A stretch of 64,000 bases of DNA from Eggerthellales bacterium (GCA_029225085.1 JAQXVU010000052.1:1-64000), one strand, 5' to 3'; shown: positions 34,586 to 43,294, counted from the stretch's first letter. Notes: generated by a model not told the origin, from the letters alone. A program made the numbers and translations.

Positions 34586-35050
34586 ATGAGAGAGCTGATC
34601 CTATCCACCAACGCGGTGGCATCCCAACATCCCATGACCGAGACGGTGAGTCTCATGAAAGAGGCCATCGCCAACGACCCCAACTTTCAGCTTCTGAGCG
34701 CTGAGACCATCGAAAAGCCCGACTGCACTTACGTGAAGATGGTCACCGAGTGCGCCCTGAACGGAAGTCGCGGCGAGGAGTACTACCAGCACAAGGGGTT
34801 CACCTGGCCCAAAATAAACTTCTTCGTGAACCAGAAGGCCGAGGCTGACAAGCCCTTCGTGTACGCCCGCAGCGCTGACCCCATCAGCGAGGACCTGTGC
34901 CCTCAGGCCACCAACCTGGCAGCTCGGGTCATCGATGCGGCTGACGTCTCTCCCACCAAGATTCACGTGGTCACCAACTATAAGGCGCTGGCCCTTGTAG
35001 CGGGAGGAATCCTGTTGTTCGCCCTGATCATGGGGATCTTGTCTTTATAG
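34586..35050 (+). CDS. Small tail-anchored protein of unknown function
   Basis: This 154-residue protein has a soluble part (1-128) and one C-terminal helix (about 131-152, ALALVAGGILLFALIMGIL), so it should be tail-anchored. It starts one base after the hydrolase stop, which strongly suggests coupled translation and a shared task. No family was recognised. Cysteines are few and no catalytic motif stands out. Confidence 0.75.
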   Translation: MRELILSTNAVASQHPMTETVSLMKEAIANDPNFQLLSAETIEKPDCTYVKMVTECALNGSRGEEYYQHKGFTWPKINFFVNQKAEADKPFVYARSADPISEDLCPQATNLAARVIDAADVSPTKIHVVTNYKALALVAGGILLFALIMGILSL

Positions 35051-35166
35051 ACAATTACCAAAAATCGCTTCGCCCAGGCGAAACGACCGAGCCAATGCGA
35101 ATGAAGCCGCAATAGCGACTGTGCGAATACTTACGGGCTGAAGGAAACCAAATAATTAATAAAACA

Positions 35167-35193
35167 ATGAGGGGCGCGTAACGCGCCCCTCAT
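35167..35193. terminator. Terminator between convergent genes
   Basis: The perfect 12-bp stem ATGAGGGGCGCG-TAA-CGCGCCCCTCAT has a T-rich tail on the minus-strand side, so it fits best as the end of the beta-helix gene transcript. Confidence 0.82.
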
Positions 35194-35249
35194 CATATCG
35201 CTTATCAGGTGAAGGATTCTCCTCGTTGATACCGAAGGCGCTTCCCTCA

Positions 35250-36686
35250 CTAGAACCTGCGAGCAGAGCCCTTCAGGTACTTGCCGTTGATCTTCAGCTT
35301 GCCGCCAGAGATCTTCACCTTGCTATTGCCGATAACACCATAGCCCTTCTTAGAGGTGACCTTGCCAGTGCAGCTCTTAATAGTGCCGCCCTTCAAACCG
35401 GCGATGCCAACGCCCTTCTTATCGGTTACGGAAAGCTTCACCTTGTTCAGGGAGATCTTGTTGTCACACCACAGGGCACCCTTCTTCTTTCCGCTATAGG
35501 AAGACTTTGCGGTTAGAGAGCCCTTGTAGATGGTCATCTTGCCATGGCTTCCCACGCCAACGTTCTTCGTAGCGGAACCATAGGTGGTGCAGCTAGTGAG
35601 CTTCATGTAGCCATGAGCGATGATGCCCCGATAATAGCCCTTGCCGGTGATCTTCGCGCTGCTACCAATCAGGTTCTTCTTTACGTAAATACTATCGCCC
35701 TTACTTCCCGTAGCCTTGGCATACAAGGACTTACCAGAAACCGTTAAACTGCCACTAACGAACAGGGCGTCCTTGCCGGTAAAGCTGCTTGTGCACTTGC
35801 TGAACTTCGCGCTATCAGACACAAGCGCGGCGACGGAGCTTGACCCCGTTGCAGATGCGGTGATCTTAGAGCTAGAACCGGAGAAGTAACCGCAGCTGAC
35901 AAGAGAAACAGCGCCAGAACCCGTATCCTTTGCCGTTACAGTACTGCTCGATACGGTGAACTTTCCGGAAGAAAAGATGCCGAAAGAATCCTTACCTGAA
36001 GACGTCGCGGTAACCTTCGCGCCATTCTTTGCAGTGAAGGAGCCTCCGCTCCAAATAGCGGCAGCAACATACGTACCCTCAGAAGAAGGGGTCGTCGAGA
36101 GCTTAGAGGCAGAGGAAACCGTAGCCTTATCGATCACGAGATTGCCGTTTGCCAGCAAGGTAATAAAGGCATAGGAGTTACCAGAGCAAGTGACCTGAGC
36201 GGAACCGGAAACGGTCATATTGCCAGCAGATTCAATGGCGGACGTCTTCAGAGAGCCAGGGCCTTTAATGCTCACGTTAGGGGCATCGAAAACCATTCCT
36301 GGTGCAACATAGTTGCTGCCGGTGAGAACCACGTTAATCTGAGCAACGTTCGGATAGTTAAGGTTCGCCAAGACAGCGGAACCCGTGTAGTTCACGTTGT
36401 TCATGGTGATGGTGAGACAGCTGGAGTCGCCCGTCACGGTTACACCTGCAACCGCAGAATAGTCGACAGAGCCATCTGCAGTTTTGGCCAGTTCCTCTGA
36501 CGAGGCAATTCCCGCGATCCCTTCATCCCCGATTCCCTGCACCGCTGAAGCTGCAGCGGGGACATCCTGATCAGACAATGCCAAAGCTTGCTGCGGGGCC
36601 ACGAGACCCGCGCCGAATAATGCCAGAGCAATAGCCGTCATAGCAGCAGCAAGACCAGCAAGCCCCTTCTTGCACAACGCACTCAT
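35250..36686 (-). CDS. Secreted repetitive beta-helix-like surface protein
   Basis: This 478-residue protein has a signal peptide (1-37, cleavage near ALA-LSDQD) and then many short, loosely repeated strands rich in Ser, Thr, Gly, Lys and Val. The pattern (for example SGSAQVTCSGNSYAFI, ITGKGYYRGIIAHGYMKL) suggests a right-handed parallel beta-helix resembling carbohydrate-binding secreted proteins. The C-terminal third is very Lys-rich. No sortase motif or membrane anchor is visible, so it may be released or held by charge. The ATG has an AGGAAGG site. Function unknown, possibly adhesion. Confidence 0.75.
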   Translation of the reverse strand: MSALCKKGLAGLAAAMTAIALALFGAGLVAPQQALALSDQDVPAAASAVQGIGDEGIAGIASSEELAKTADGSVDYSAVAGVTVTGDSSCLTITMNNVNYTGSAVLANLNYPNVAQINVVLTGSNYVAPGMVFDAPNVSIKGPGSLKTSAIESAGNMTVSGSAQVTCSGNSYAFITLLANGNLVIDKATVSSASKLSTTPSSEGTYVAAAIWSGGSFTAKNGAKVTATSSGKDSFGIFSSGKFTVSSSTVTAKDTGSGAVSLVSCGYFSGSSSKITASATGSSSVAALVSDSAKFSKCTSSFTGKDALFVSGSLTVSGKSLYAKATGSKGDSIYVKKNLIGSSAKITGKGYYRGIIAHGYMKLTSCTTYGSATKNVGVGSHGKMTIYKGSLTAKSSYSGKKKGALWCDNKISLNKVKLSVTDKKGVGIAGLKGGTIKSCTGKVTSKKGYGVIGNSKVKISGGKLKINGKYLKGSARRF

Positions 36687-36755
36687 ACATGTTCCTTCCT
36701 CGCAGTGTATGGGTACGAAACGAGCGAAAAGCAGACACGAACGCCGCCTGTTTTT

Positions 36756-36794
36756 AAACGCTCGTCACGACTTGTTTAATTTTACCAAACGCTC
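36756..36794. promoter_or_regulatory. Phased direct repeats upstream of the beta-helix gene
   Basis: AAACGCTC occurs at 36756-36763 and again at 36787-36794, 31 bases apart (about three helical turns), in an AT-rich region with TAAAAT on the minus strand. This could be an activator site. Confidence 0.3.
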
Positions 36795-36911
36795 TGAGGT
36801 ACATGGAAGGTCATAGGAAACAATGCGCCAACATAAGGCTCGTAAGCCCAACAATGCCCAGACGAACTACCTGTCAGACGTCTATCGTCAATTAAAAAAG
36901 CAGCCGAGCAA

Positions 36912-37865
36912 CTAGCGCTTCACTTCGAGAGGCGCACGGAAATAGCAGAGCTTGTCGGAGCAATGGGCGCACCGGAGAGAGGCGTTGGTGCGATCATCGA
37001 AGCGCTCGGGATGCCTGATGAAGGCAAGCTCCCAGCGAAGGAGCACCACCACAGAGAGCAGCACCAGCAGCCAAGCAAAGGGGGTCTCGAAGAACAGAAG
37101 CAAAAGCGGCGTGGTGGTCATGATGGCGTCCCAATTGAATATCTGGCAGGTGGTGCAGCAACGGTTCCTCATGAAGAAGAGCTGCAAGGGACACCAGAAC
37201 ACCACGCACACCATGTCGAAGAAAAAGAAGAACATGGTCCAGAGCATAATGGTGCGCTCATTCAGCACGTCGAAGTACCAGAGGCCCAAGCCCAGCAGCA
37301 CGTTGGCAACAACCCAGAAGATCATTACCGGAACAATCTCCTTAACGCGGTTGCGGCGAATATCCCAGATCAGCTCCTCGTCAGCAGTAAGGTCCTCCTC
37401 TTTGAAGGGAATCTGACGCAGCAGCTTGATGTCTCGAAGAACCTGACCGACGGACTGTACCACCTGATTGGCGGCATCAATCACGCCATCCTTAGTTTCC
37501 ACCAGAGCAACCTTGCCGTCTTCCACCACAGAACGAACGAAGGACACCAGGGCCTCGCGTCCTCCCCGGAAGGTCTTGGCCGTGGGAACCTGATACCTGC
37601 CGTACTGCTTCAGGCTGCCCATAGAAATAGCTGCTTCAGGGGCAAACTTCGAGAGAATGTCCACCAAAATGGCAATGAAGAAGAAATCGACGGAGTTGAA
37701 GCCGTGGGCAATGCCGAAGTACTCGGTGACATCCAACAGCTCCGGGTGCACCACGAACAGGTAGATTGCATAGCCGAAGATGATAGTGCGCACCGCAAGG
37801 CGCAGGGCATACTGCTTGAAAAGACCGGTTGCCTGCAGATTCTTCGCTCGCTGAGATAACGCCAC
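36912..37865 (-). CDS. Cysteine-containing integral membrane protein
   Basis: This 317-residue protein has hydrophobic segments near 22-40, 58-72, 178-200, 205-225 and 245-275, separated by a large soluble loop (about 85-175). Cysteine clusters follow the fourth helix (RNRCCTTCQ, about 236-240) and sit at the C-terminus (CAHCSDKLC), which could bind a metal or cofactor. The start is GTG with repeated AGGAG sites before it. No family recognised; neighbours are secreted proteins. Confidence 0.75.
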   Translation of the reverse strand: MALSQRAKNLQATGLFKQYALRLAVRTIIFGYAIYLFVVHPELLDVTEYFGIAHGFNSVDFFFIAILVDILSKFAPEAAISMGSLKQYGRYQVPTAKTFRGGREALVSFVRSVVEDGKVALVETKDGVIDAANQVVQSVGQVLRDIKLLRQIPFKEEDLTADEELIWDIRRNRVKEIVPVMIFWVVANVLLGLGLWYFDVLNERTIMLWTMFFFFFDMVCVVFWCPLQLFFMRNRCCTTCQIFNWDAIMTTTPLLLLFFETPFAWLLVLLSVVVLLRWELAFIRHPERFDDRTNASLRCAHCSDKLCYFRAPLEVKR

Positions 37866-37958
37866 GTGCCTCTCCTCTCCTTATTTCGAGGAGGGATTGT
37901 AGCACCAAGCAGATTCCCAACGACGAACATGGGGGGATCCTCCGAGGAAAACGCAAAT

Positions 37959-37982
37959 CGGGCGGCCCCGAAGGACCGCCCG
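37959..37982 (-). terminator. Terminator of the secreted FN3-like protein gene
   Basis: The stem CGGGCGG/CCGCCCG with a 10-base loop has TTT and TTTT stretches on the minus-strand side. Confidence 0.65.
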
Positions 37983-38059
37983 AAGAGTCTCATCGCTCAC
38001 GCATAAGCGCTGCAGCGATATCACCGAAACTCAGAAAGGTGAGCTAACGGCTAATCTCG

Positions 38060-39460
38060 CTACACCTCGCGGGTAGAGGTGCTGTACATGATGCCGGTGT
38101 TGGGGATATCAACCACCTTCTTGGCCTTCATGGTGAAGGTCACCTTCTGGTTCTTCTTGCTACCCAGGTTCTTGCTGGTCACGGTAGTGCTGCCAAGCGT
38201 CTTACCGTTGCCATCTTTGATGGTCACCTTGGTGGCAGCGATGGTCGTGGTCTTGCCGCTGATCTCGGAGGTGAAATCACTGTACTTAGTCTCGCCGCCA
38301 ACCTTGTAGAAGGAGCGCAGCTTGTACTTGTTAGTGGCACCATAGGTCACATTGTCAGTGAAGCTGGTCACGTTGTTGCCGAGGGTCTTGTACAGCTTAC
38401 CGTTCTTCCATACCTCAACGCCGCTGTAGTAGTACTGCAGGTCCTCAGAGATGGTGGTAGAGAAGCTGATCTTGGTCTGCTTCAGAGAGGTGCCGGTAGA
38501 CTTCAGGCTCTTCACAGGGGATGGAGTTGAGTACGCATACAGATTCACGGTGTCAGAGTACACCGTGCCATCGGAATCCTCGTAGTAGATGGTGAACACG
38601 TTATTCTGGCAGTAGTTCAGCAGGGTGGTGTCGACGCCGCCGCTATACGTGCTTTGAGCGATGCTGGGGTGCACCATGCGGAGGGTGTAGTAACCGTCCT
38701 CATCTACAGCAGGCCACGCAGCGCTGGAATAGTTATCACCGCTGAAGCGAAGCTTGCCGCAGTACAGATAGAGGTCACCGGATTTATAGGCCGTGTCATA
38801 GTTGGCCAGATCATCATCATCGACCTTGTTGCAGGTAATATAGACGCGAGAAAGCCTATCAACATTGGCGACCTTGAAGCGCAGGTCTGCATACAAACCT
38901 TCAACAGCGCCATCGCTGTCGGCGGAGGTTGTACGATAGAGGTTGCAGCCAGCTGGGTCGAACTTAACGAATGGCGTGGTGCCATCTACTACCGCCTCAG
39001 CGGAGATGTAGGCACCATAGATGTAATAGCTGCTGCCCCATCCGGAAGAATCGGCAGCAGAAACAGAGAAATTCACCGACGATCCCGCAGCTAACGTATA
39101 CGTGAGCACATCGGATTGGGTCATGTTCGTAACCGAAGAAGAACCAAGCTTCCACACAACCGGATTAGCATCAGTAGCAACATCGCCAGAGCGATTTACG
39201 TAGCTACGAACAACGGTGATGTCCATCTTGAAATTGCTGGTGTTCTTAATAGTCCAAGAATCAGATGGATTAGAGCTGTTAACGGCGATGCCCGTATCGA
39301 AATCGAGCTTATCTGTATTGCCATCAATGGTGATGACGTGGGTAGAACTGTCGTACGAGCTGGCCTGAGCCTGTCCGGGAATCAGCAGCAAGGCGAAAAG
39401 CGCTGCTACGAGAAGTGCAAGGCCTCCTCGTACGAACTTCTTCGTATAGGTCGCGTTCAT
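38060..39460 (-). CDS. Large secreted beta-rich surface protein with C-terminal FN3-like part
   Basis: This 466-residue protein has a signal peptide (1-33, GQAQA-SS) and a long region of Ser/Thr/Asp-rich beta strands. A fibronectin-like stretch (about 325-405: SPVKSLKSTGTSLKQTKISF, NKYKLRSFYKVGG) precedes a short Lys-rich C-terminal strand pair. No LPXTG or membrane anchor is present. An AAAGGGGG site precedes the ATG. Together with the nearby beta-helix and lysozyme-like proteins it fits a set of surface or matrix proteins. Specific function unknown. Confidence 0.75.
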   Translation of the reverse strand: MNATYTKKFVRGGLALLVAALFALLLIPGQAQASSYDSSTHVITIDGNTDKLDFDTGIAVNSSNPSDSWTIKNTSNFKMDITVVRSYVNRSGDVATDANPVVWKLGSSSVTNMTQSDVLTYTLAAGSSVNFSVSAADSSGWGSSYYIYGAYISAEAVVDGTTPFVKFDPAGCNLYRTTSADSDGAVEGLYADLRFKVANVDRLSRVYITCNKVDDDDLANYDTAYKSGDLYLYCGKLRFSGDNYSSAAWPAVDEDGYYTLRMVHPSIAQSTYSGGVDTTLLNYCQNNVFTIYYEDSDGTVYSDTVNLYAYSTPSPVKSLKSTGTSLKQTKISFSTTISEDLQYYYSGVEVWKNGKLYKTLGNNVTSFTDNVTYGATNKYKLRSFYKVGGETKYSDFTSEISGKTTTIAATKVTIKDGNGKTLGSTTVTSKNLGSKKNQKVTFTMKAKKVVDIPNTGIMYSTSTREV

Positions 39461-39655
39461 GACGCCCCCTTTCTCTTCGAGGTCTTACACCCACATAGGT
39501 GCCTGATCCTGCCTCAATTATAGAAGGGGGAATTCCCACAAAAATGGGCCTTGTGTCCCAAAGAAAGAGGGTGAAATGAGCCGCTTTTCGTTGCCCTTTC
39601 AGATTCCACAAACGTTCTGGCCAGCATTCCTCGCATAAAGCGCCTATAAGCCGCC

Positions 39656-40153
39656 TTACTTCTTACGGAAAAAGCCTTTCAGGGTTCCCAGGATGTTGCC
39701 CGCAGTCTCCGCAGCACCATACACCGGGTCATCTCGCATATCGCTCTTGGCCTGCAGGTAGTCATCCTTGGTTTCTTGAAGCACCGCATCCTTCATAGAC
39801 CAATAGGATTCCCGAACGACGCCACTGGTAAAGGTCTTCGCGCCTTCGGCGATGAGCTCGCCCTTGTGGTCAGCCATACCCTTGAAGGTTGCCGAAGCAA
39901 CCTCAGACGCGGAGGGAGCGCCGTTGCAGCTCTGCATGAGCTCCCCATACACCAAGCCATATTCAGCGTTCAAAGGACCAGCGCAAAGAGCCGCTTCGAA
40001 CCCCGCCGCATCAGTGCTGGCTTCCGCAAGCTGGCGAACCTGATCTATGAGGGACTCTGCCCTGCCCTTCAGGGCAGGATCGGAACAAGACTGCAGGTAG
40101 GGCGCGAGCATCCCCACGCGCACCTCATACTGCGCCTGTACGCTTTCATTCAT
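39656..40153 (-). CDS. Small cytoplasmic helical protein, unknown function
   Basis: This 165-residue protein is predicted all-helical with no membrane segment or signal peptide. It ends in the basic tail LKGFFRKK. The ATG at 40153 has an AAGGGGAG site and is preferred over an in-frame start 21 bases upstream. No family recognised. It lies alone between secreted-protein genes and a repeat-rich region. Confidence 0.7.
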   Translation of the reverse strand: MNESVQAQYEVRVGMLAPYLQSCSDPALKGRAESLIDQVRQLAEASTDAAGFEAALCAGPLNAEYGLVYGELMQSCNGAPSASEVASATFKGMADHKGELIAEGAKTFTSGVVRESYWSMKDAVLQETKDDYLQAKSDMRDDPVYGAAETAGNILGTLKGFFRKK

Positions 40154-40529
40154 AGCTCTCCCCTTCCGTTGCAATTCGAGCCCATCTTAAGACGGCCGGC
40201 CATCGCGCGGCATTTGCAGTGCGCGACACCATACGGCTTGCACGGTCCCGGCCATCGCACGGATTGTGCGATCCCGACCATCGCGTGGCTTCCGCGACCG
40301 CAATCCTTACTTATATATAGTAGTTGCGAGAAATGCGCCAACAGTCCCAAACCCGCAAAGCGTGCCATTCCATCAAATCCCTGAACCTGCCCAGAAGAAA
40401 GCTCGCTTCAGGGACGAAACCCCAGCAAGAGGCTACTATGGGCACCATGCACAACCATTCGCGATTCACCGTCGCGTAAATCGTCCGCAACGACAACCAA
40501 CAACGACCACTCATCACAAGGAGAAGGAC
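40154..40529. other. Repeat-bearing intergenic region before the aspartate-dehydrogenase-like gene
   Basis: This 376-bp stretch holds the 26-bp hairpin repeats (40196-40299) and an AT-rich TATATATAG stretch near 40312 that may contain a promoter. The open frames here lack ribosome sites and family signals. Confidence 0.65.
40196..40299. repeat. 26-bp hairpin repeat array
   Basis: Copies starting CCGGCCATCGC or CCGACCATCGC occur at 40196, 40248 and 40274, the last two exactly 26 bp long and adjacent. Each forms a small hairpin whose stem bases change together: TCGCGC/GCGCGA, ATCGCAC/GTGCGAT and TCGCG/CGCGA. Confidence 0.72.
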
Positions 40530-41312
40530 ATGGGCAAAACTCGTTTGGCAGTCATCGGCTGCGGCATGCTGGGAAACGTCCTGGTAGATGCCTATAATCA
40601 GGGGCTTTTAGAAGATTATGAGATCGTCGCCGTTCTGGGACGCACTCCCGAAAAAGCCCAGGCCCTGGCAGAGAAAGCCAACTGCGCTGTGGCAGGAGAC
40701 ATTAACGAGCTGCTGTCCTTCAAGCCCGATTACGTCGCCGAAATGGCCTCAGTAGAATCCGTCCGGGACAACGCCATCCCCATCCTGAGAAGCGGCGCGA
40801 ACTTCGTCGTCCTCAGCATCGGCGCCTTTGCCGACAAAGATTTCTACGAAGAGGTTGCCGCCACCGCCAAAGAGCACAACGCAAAGGTGCACATTGCCTC
40901 TGGCGCCGTTGGCGGCTTCGACGTGCTGCGCACCATCTCCCTCATGGGCTGCTCCCGCGCCTATATGGAAGGCCACAAGAACCCCAAAGCGTTGCAGAAC
41001 ACCCCTCTGTTCACCGAGGATCTCATGACTACCGAGGATGCCGTCGCCTTCGAAGGAACCGCTAAGGAAGCCATCGCCTTCCTTCCCACCAAGGTGAACG
41101 TCTCTATCGCCACCGCCCTCGCAACGGTAGGCCCGGAGAATCTGCAGTTCAGTATCACCAGCACCCCGGGTTTCGTGGGCGACGATCACCACATCGTGGC
41201 AGAGGGACCTGGCGTTAAAGCTGACCTGGATATATACTCAAGCACCGCCGAAATCGCGGCCTACAGCGTAGTCGCCGTCCTGCAAAACGTGGCCTCACCC
41301 GTGATGTTCTAG
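40530..41312 (+). CDS. nadX: Aspartate dehydrogenase-like protein
   Basis: This 260-residue protein has a Rossmann start AVIGCGMLGNVLVDAY and the family block HIASGAVGGFDVLRT. Conserved elements LPTKVNVSIATALATVG and STPGFVGDDHHIV of the NadX/aspartate-dehydrogenase family follow. The enzyme would convert L-aspartate with NAD(P) to iminoaspartate or oxaloacetate, serving NAD synthesis or aspartate breakdown. An AAGGAGAAGG site precedes the ATG; a longer upstream frame has no start signals. No nadA or nadC gene is next to it, which leaves the role open. Confidence 0.82.
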   Translation: MGKTRLAVIGCGMLGNVLVDAYNQGLLEDYEIVAVLGRTPEKAQALAEKANCAVAGDINELLSFKPDYVAEMASVESVRDNAIPILRSGANFVVLSIGAFADKDFYEEVAATAKEHNAKVHIASGAVGGFDVLRTISLMGCSRAYMEGHKNPKALQNTPLFTEDLMTTEDAVAFEGTAKEAIAFLPTKVNVSIATALATVGPENLQFSITSTPGFVGDDHHIVAEGPGVKADLDIYSSTAEIAAYSVVAVLQNVASPVMF

Positions 41313-41421
41313 CCCAAGATTTCGTCACCAGACACAATTTGCGGGCACGAAAAAGGACATTTCGTCAAGAATGGGTAATATTTCTGGCATAAACTATACA
41401 CTCTTCATACAGATTTCCTAT

Positions 41422-41543
41422 TATGTAGTTTTATCTACATATGGGAAGAAATAGAGAGAAATTCCAGCGTTTTCTGACGGGAAACTGCTAGCCTTCCCTT
41501 CCCATGAAGCAAAGCCCTGGCGCAATGACGCGTCGGGGCTTTT
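41422..41543 (+). ncRNA. Candidate small structured RNA
   Basis: Several stems line up. TATGTAG/CTACATA (41422-41428 and 41435-41441). ATGGGAAG/CTTCCCAT (41441-41448 and 41498-41505). An inner stem AGCGTTTTC/GGAAACTGCT with one bulge (41466-41474 and 41480-41489). A strong terminator follows at 41511-41542. No gene begins within 500 bases downstream, so it looks like a free-standing RNA and not a leader. No known family was recognised. Confidence 0.5.
41511..41542 (+). terminator. Terminator of the candidate small RNA
   Basis: The arms AAAGCCCTGGCGC and GCGTCGGGGCTTT pair over 13 positions with two G-T wobbles, then TTTT-rich sequence follows. Confidence 0.82.
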
Positions 41544-42048
41544 CTATGATCGCACGCATGCGGGCAATACGACACTCGCCACTGGGCCAAACCGGCGCAT
41601 ATTCCATAAAACATGCTTTTACCTGGGAAAACGATAAATTATTTACACAGTCTCCTCGGGAAGTTGCATTTCCGCCCCTCGTTCACCCCCGCAAGACGAG
41701 GACAGAGAGCGTGTCGAAGAGACCCTTCGAAAACCCGCGGAACTGCCCTTACGACAGCGGGGGATTTAAGAGCCATCCACCTTGCCGAAAACAACCCGTA
41801 TATTTTGTGGAATCCTCTGAAATCGGGGCTCCTCCCCCGCCAAGACCTAGACAACCGATACTATGTATGCATCGCGAGAGCCGAGTCCGCCTGAAGGCGC
41901 TGGCGCAGACGCAGCTATGCATGCGTAAGGTTCCCGATCGATCATCCCCCGTGAATCACATTCATAGCACTCCTTGTACGCCCCTTAGGGCGCATTTGGC
42001 GTGCCCTGAGGCGATGGTCGGCTTTATTGGCCTATCAAGGAGATGCTT

Positions 42049-42540
42049 TTGAACAGCGATAGTAAGCGCTTCAGCGCAGCAATTATGACGGTTGGCATTA
42101 CCGCCGTACTGGCTCTGGCTCTGTTTGCCGTGACCCTCCTCTGCCCTTCCAGCGCGGAAGCTAAGACCAAGGTCACCTGGAACTCCCCCGTGCAGTGCTC
42201 CTACTACACCGAATGCGGAGCTCGCACTGCCAGCGGAACCGCCGTCACCTCGAAGAGCATGGGCGTTGCCGTCCCCTACAACAAGGTCGTCTCTAAGAAG
42301 ACCTGGAAGAAGGGATCGAAAGCCTACAAGCGCTCCCATTTCTACTATGGCGAGAAGCTGGAACTGAAGCACGGTAAGCGCACCGTTAAAGTGAAGGTAG
42401 TAGACTGCGGCGGCTTCGGCTACTGCGGCCAGTACTACAAGGGCAAGTGGGCACCTCGCCTCTTCGATCTGCAGATCGCGGTGAAGAAGAAGCTGAAGTG
42501 CGGCAGCACGGACATCATCACGTGGCGAATCATAAGCTAG
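42049..42540 (+). CDS. Secreted double-psi beta-barrel (RlpA-like) protein
   Basis: This protein of about 163 residues has a signal peptide (cleavage near SSAEA-KTK). A mature domain resembling a double-psi beta-barrel follows: CSYYTECGARTASGTAV, a hydrophobic middle strand, VKVKVVDCGGFGYCG and RLFDLQIAVKKKL. Relatives bind or cut peptidoglycan. The AAGGAG site lies directly against an ATG (42043) but six bases from TTG at 42049, so TTG is the better start. A terminator follows. Confidence 0.72.
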   Translation: MNSDSKRFSAAIMTVGITAVLALALFAVTLLCPSSAEAKTKVTWNSPVQCSYYTECGARTASGTAVTSKSMGVAVPYNKVVSKKTWKKGSKAYKRSHFYYGEKLELKHGKRTVKVKVVDCGGFGYCGQYYKGKWAPRLFDLQIAVKKKLKCGSTDIITWRIIS

Positions 42541-42548
42541 GCGTATAG

Positions 42549-42578
42549 AAGAGGGACTCTGGTTGCAGGGTCCCTCTT
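42549..42578 (+). terminator. Terminator of the double-psi barrel gene
   Basis: The stem AAGAGGGAC/GTCCCTCTT with a 12-base loop is followed by TCTGTTT. Confidence 0.78.
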
Positions 42579-42643
42579 TCTGTTTGGGTGATACCATGAG
42601 CGTACGCGAATTGCCCGAGACAGCAAGCGCAAGGAGGCCTCCC

Positions 42644-43294
42644 ATGACCCATGACGCTGTTCTTCAGAGAATCATCGACGACCGCATCATCGCCATCGTG
42701 CGAGGCGTCCCTAAAGAGAAGATCCTCGACACCGCCCGCGCCATCTCTGACGGCGGCATCCGTTGTCTAGAGATCACCTTCGACCACGAGTCCCCCAATG
42801 GGGAGCGCGAAACCCTGGAATCTATCGAGCTTCTGGCTACCCATCCCGAGTTGGGCATCATGGTAGGCGCCGGCACCGTCATAGAGCCTGCCGAAGTGGT
42901 GCGCGCTAAGGATGCAGGCGCCCACTACATCGTCTCTCCCGACACCAATCCTCAGGTCATCGAGCTCACACGAAGCTTGGGGCTAGTTTCTATCCCCGGC
43001 GCCTACACCGCCACCGAAGTGCTCTCCGCCCACAAAGAAGGGGCCGACATCGTGAAGCTCTTCCCCGCCGGCCTCATGGGCCCCTCCTACTTCAAGGCCC
43101 TCATGGGTCCTCTGGGATTCATCAAGTTCTCCGCCGTGGGAAATATCAGCAAGAGCAACATCCGGGATTTCCGCGACATAGGCGTCACCTGCTTCGGCAT
43201 CGGCGGCAGCTTGGTAGACAAGAAAGCCATTGCCGCAGGGGAATTCCACAAGATTACGGAAACCGCCAAGGGACTCATGCAGGCCCTGGGCTAG
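42644..43294 (+). CDS. Bifunctional 4-hydroxy-2-oxoglutarate/KDPG-type aldolase
   Basis: This 216-residue class I aldolase splits 2-keto-3-deoxy-6-phospho sugar acids into pyruvate and glyceraldehyde 3-phosphate. The catalytic glutamate lies in CLEITFDHE and the Schiff-base lysine in DIVKLFPAG. MVGAGTV and the GAYTATEV segment complete the family set. The ATG at 42644 has an AAGGAGG site; an upstream start lacks one. The next gene is a 2-keto-3-deoxygalactonate kinase, so KDPGal is a plausible substrate. Confidence 0.93.
   Translation: MTHDAVLQRIIDDRIIAIVRGVPKEKILDTARAISDGGIRCLEITFDHESPNGERETLESIELLATHPELGIMVGAGTVIEPAEVVRAKDAGAHYIVSPDTNPQVIELTRSLGLVSIPGAYTATEVLSAHKEGADIVKLFPAGLMGPSYFKALMGPLGFIKFSAVGNISKSNIRDFRDIGVTCFGIGGSLVDKKAIAAGEFHKITETAKGLMQALG

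Larger units (their letters stand above)
41313..42048. other. 730-bp intergenic region with a candidate structured RNA
   Basis: No supported gene is present. The first part (41313-41420) is AT-rich and may hold promoters. 41422-41543 carries nested stems and a terminator (listed separately). From 41545 to 42030 I see no conserved frame, repeat or known riboswitch; open frames there lack ribosome sites and have atypical composition. Confidence 0.65.

Noticed and set aside
40196-40299. Insertion-sequence remnant
   Set aside because: There are no terminal inverted repeats, target-site duplications or transposase fragments; it behaves as a short hairpin repeat.
41313-41545. Known riboswitch (c-di-GMP, cobalamin, TPP, fluoride)
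   Set aside because: The conserved cores of these classes are absent, and no gene follows closely downstream.
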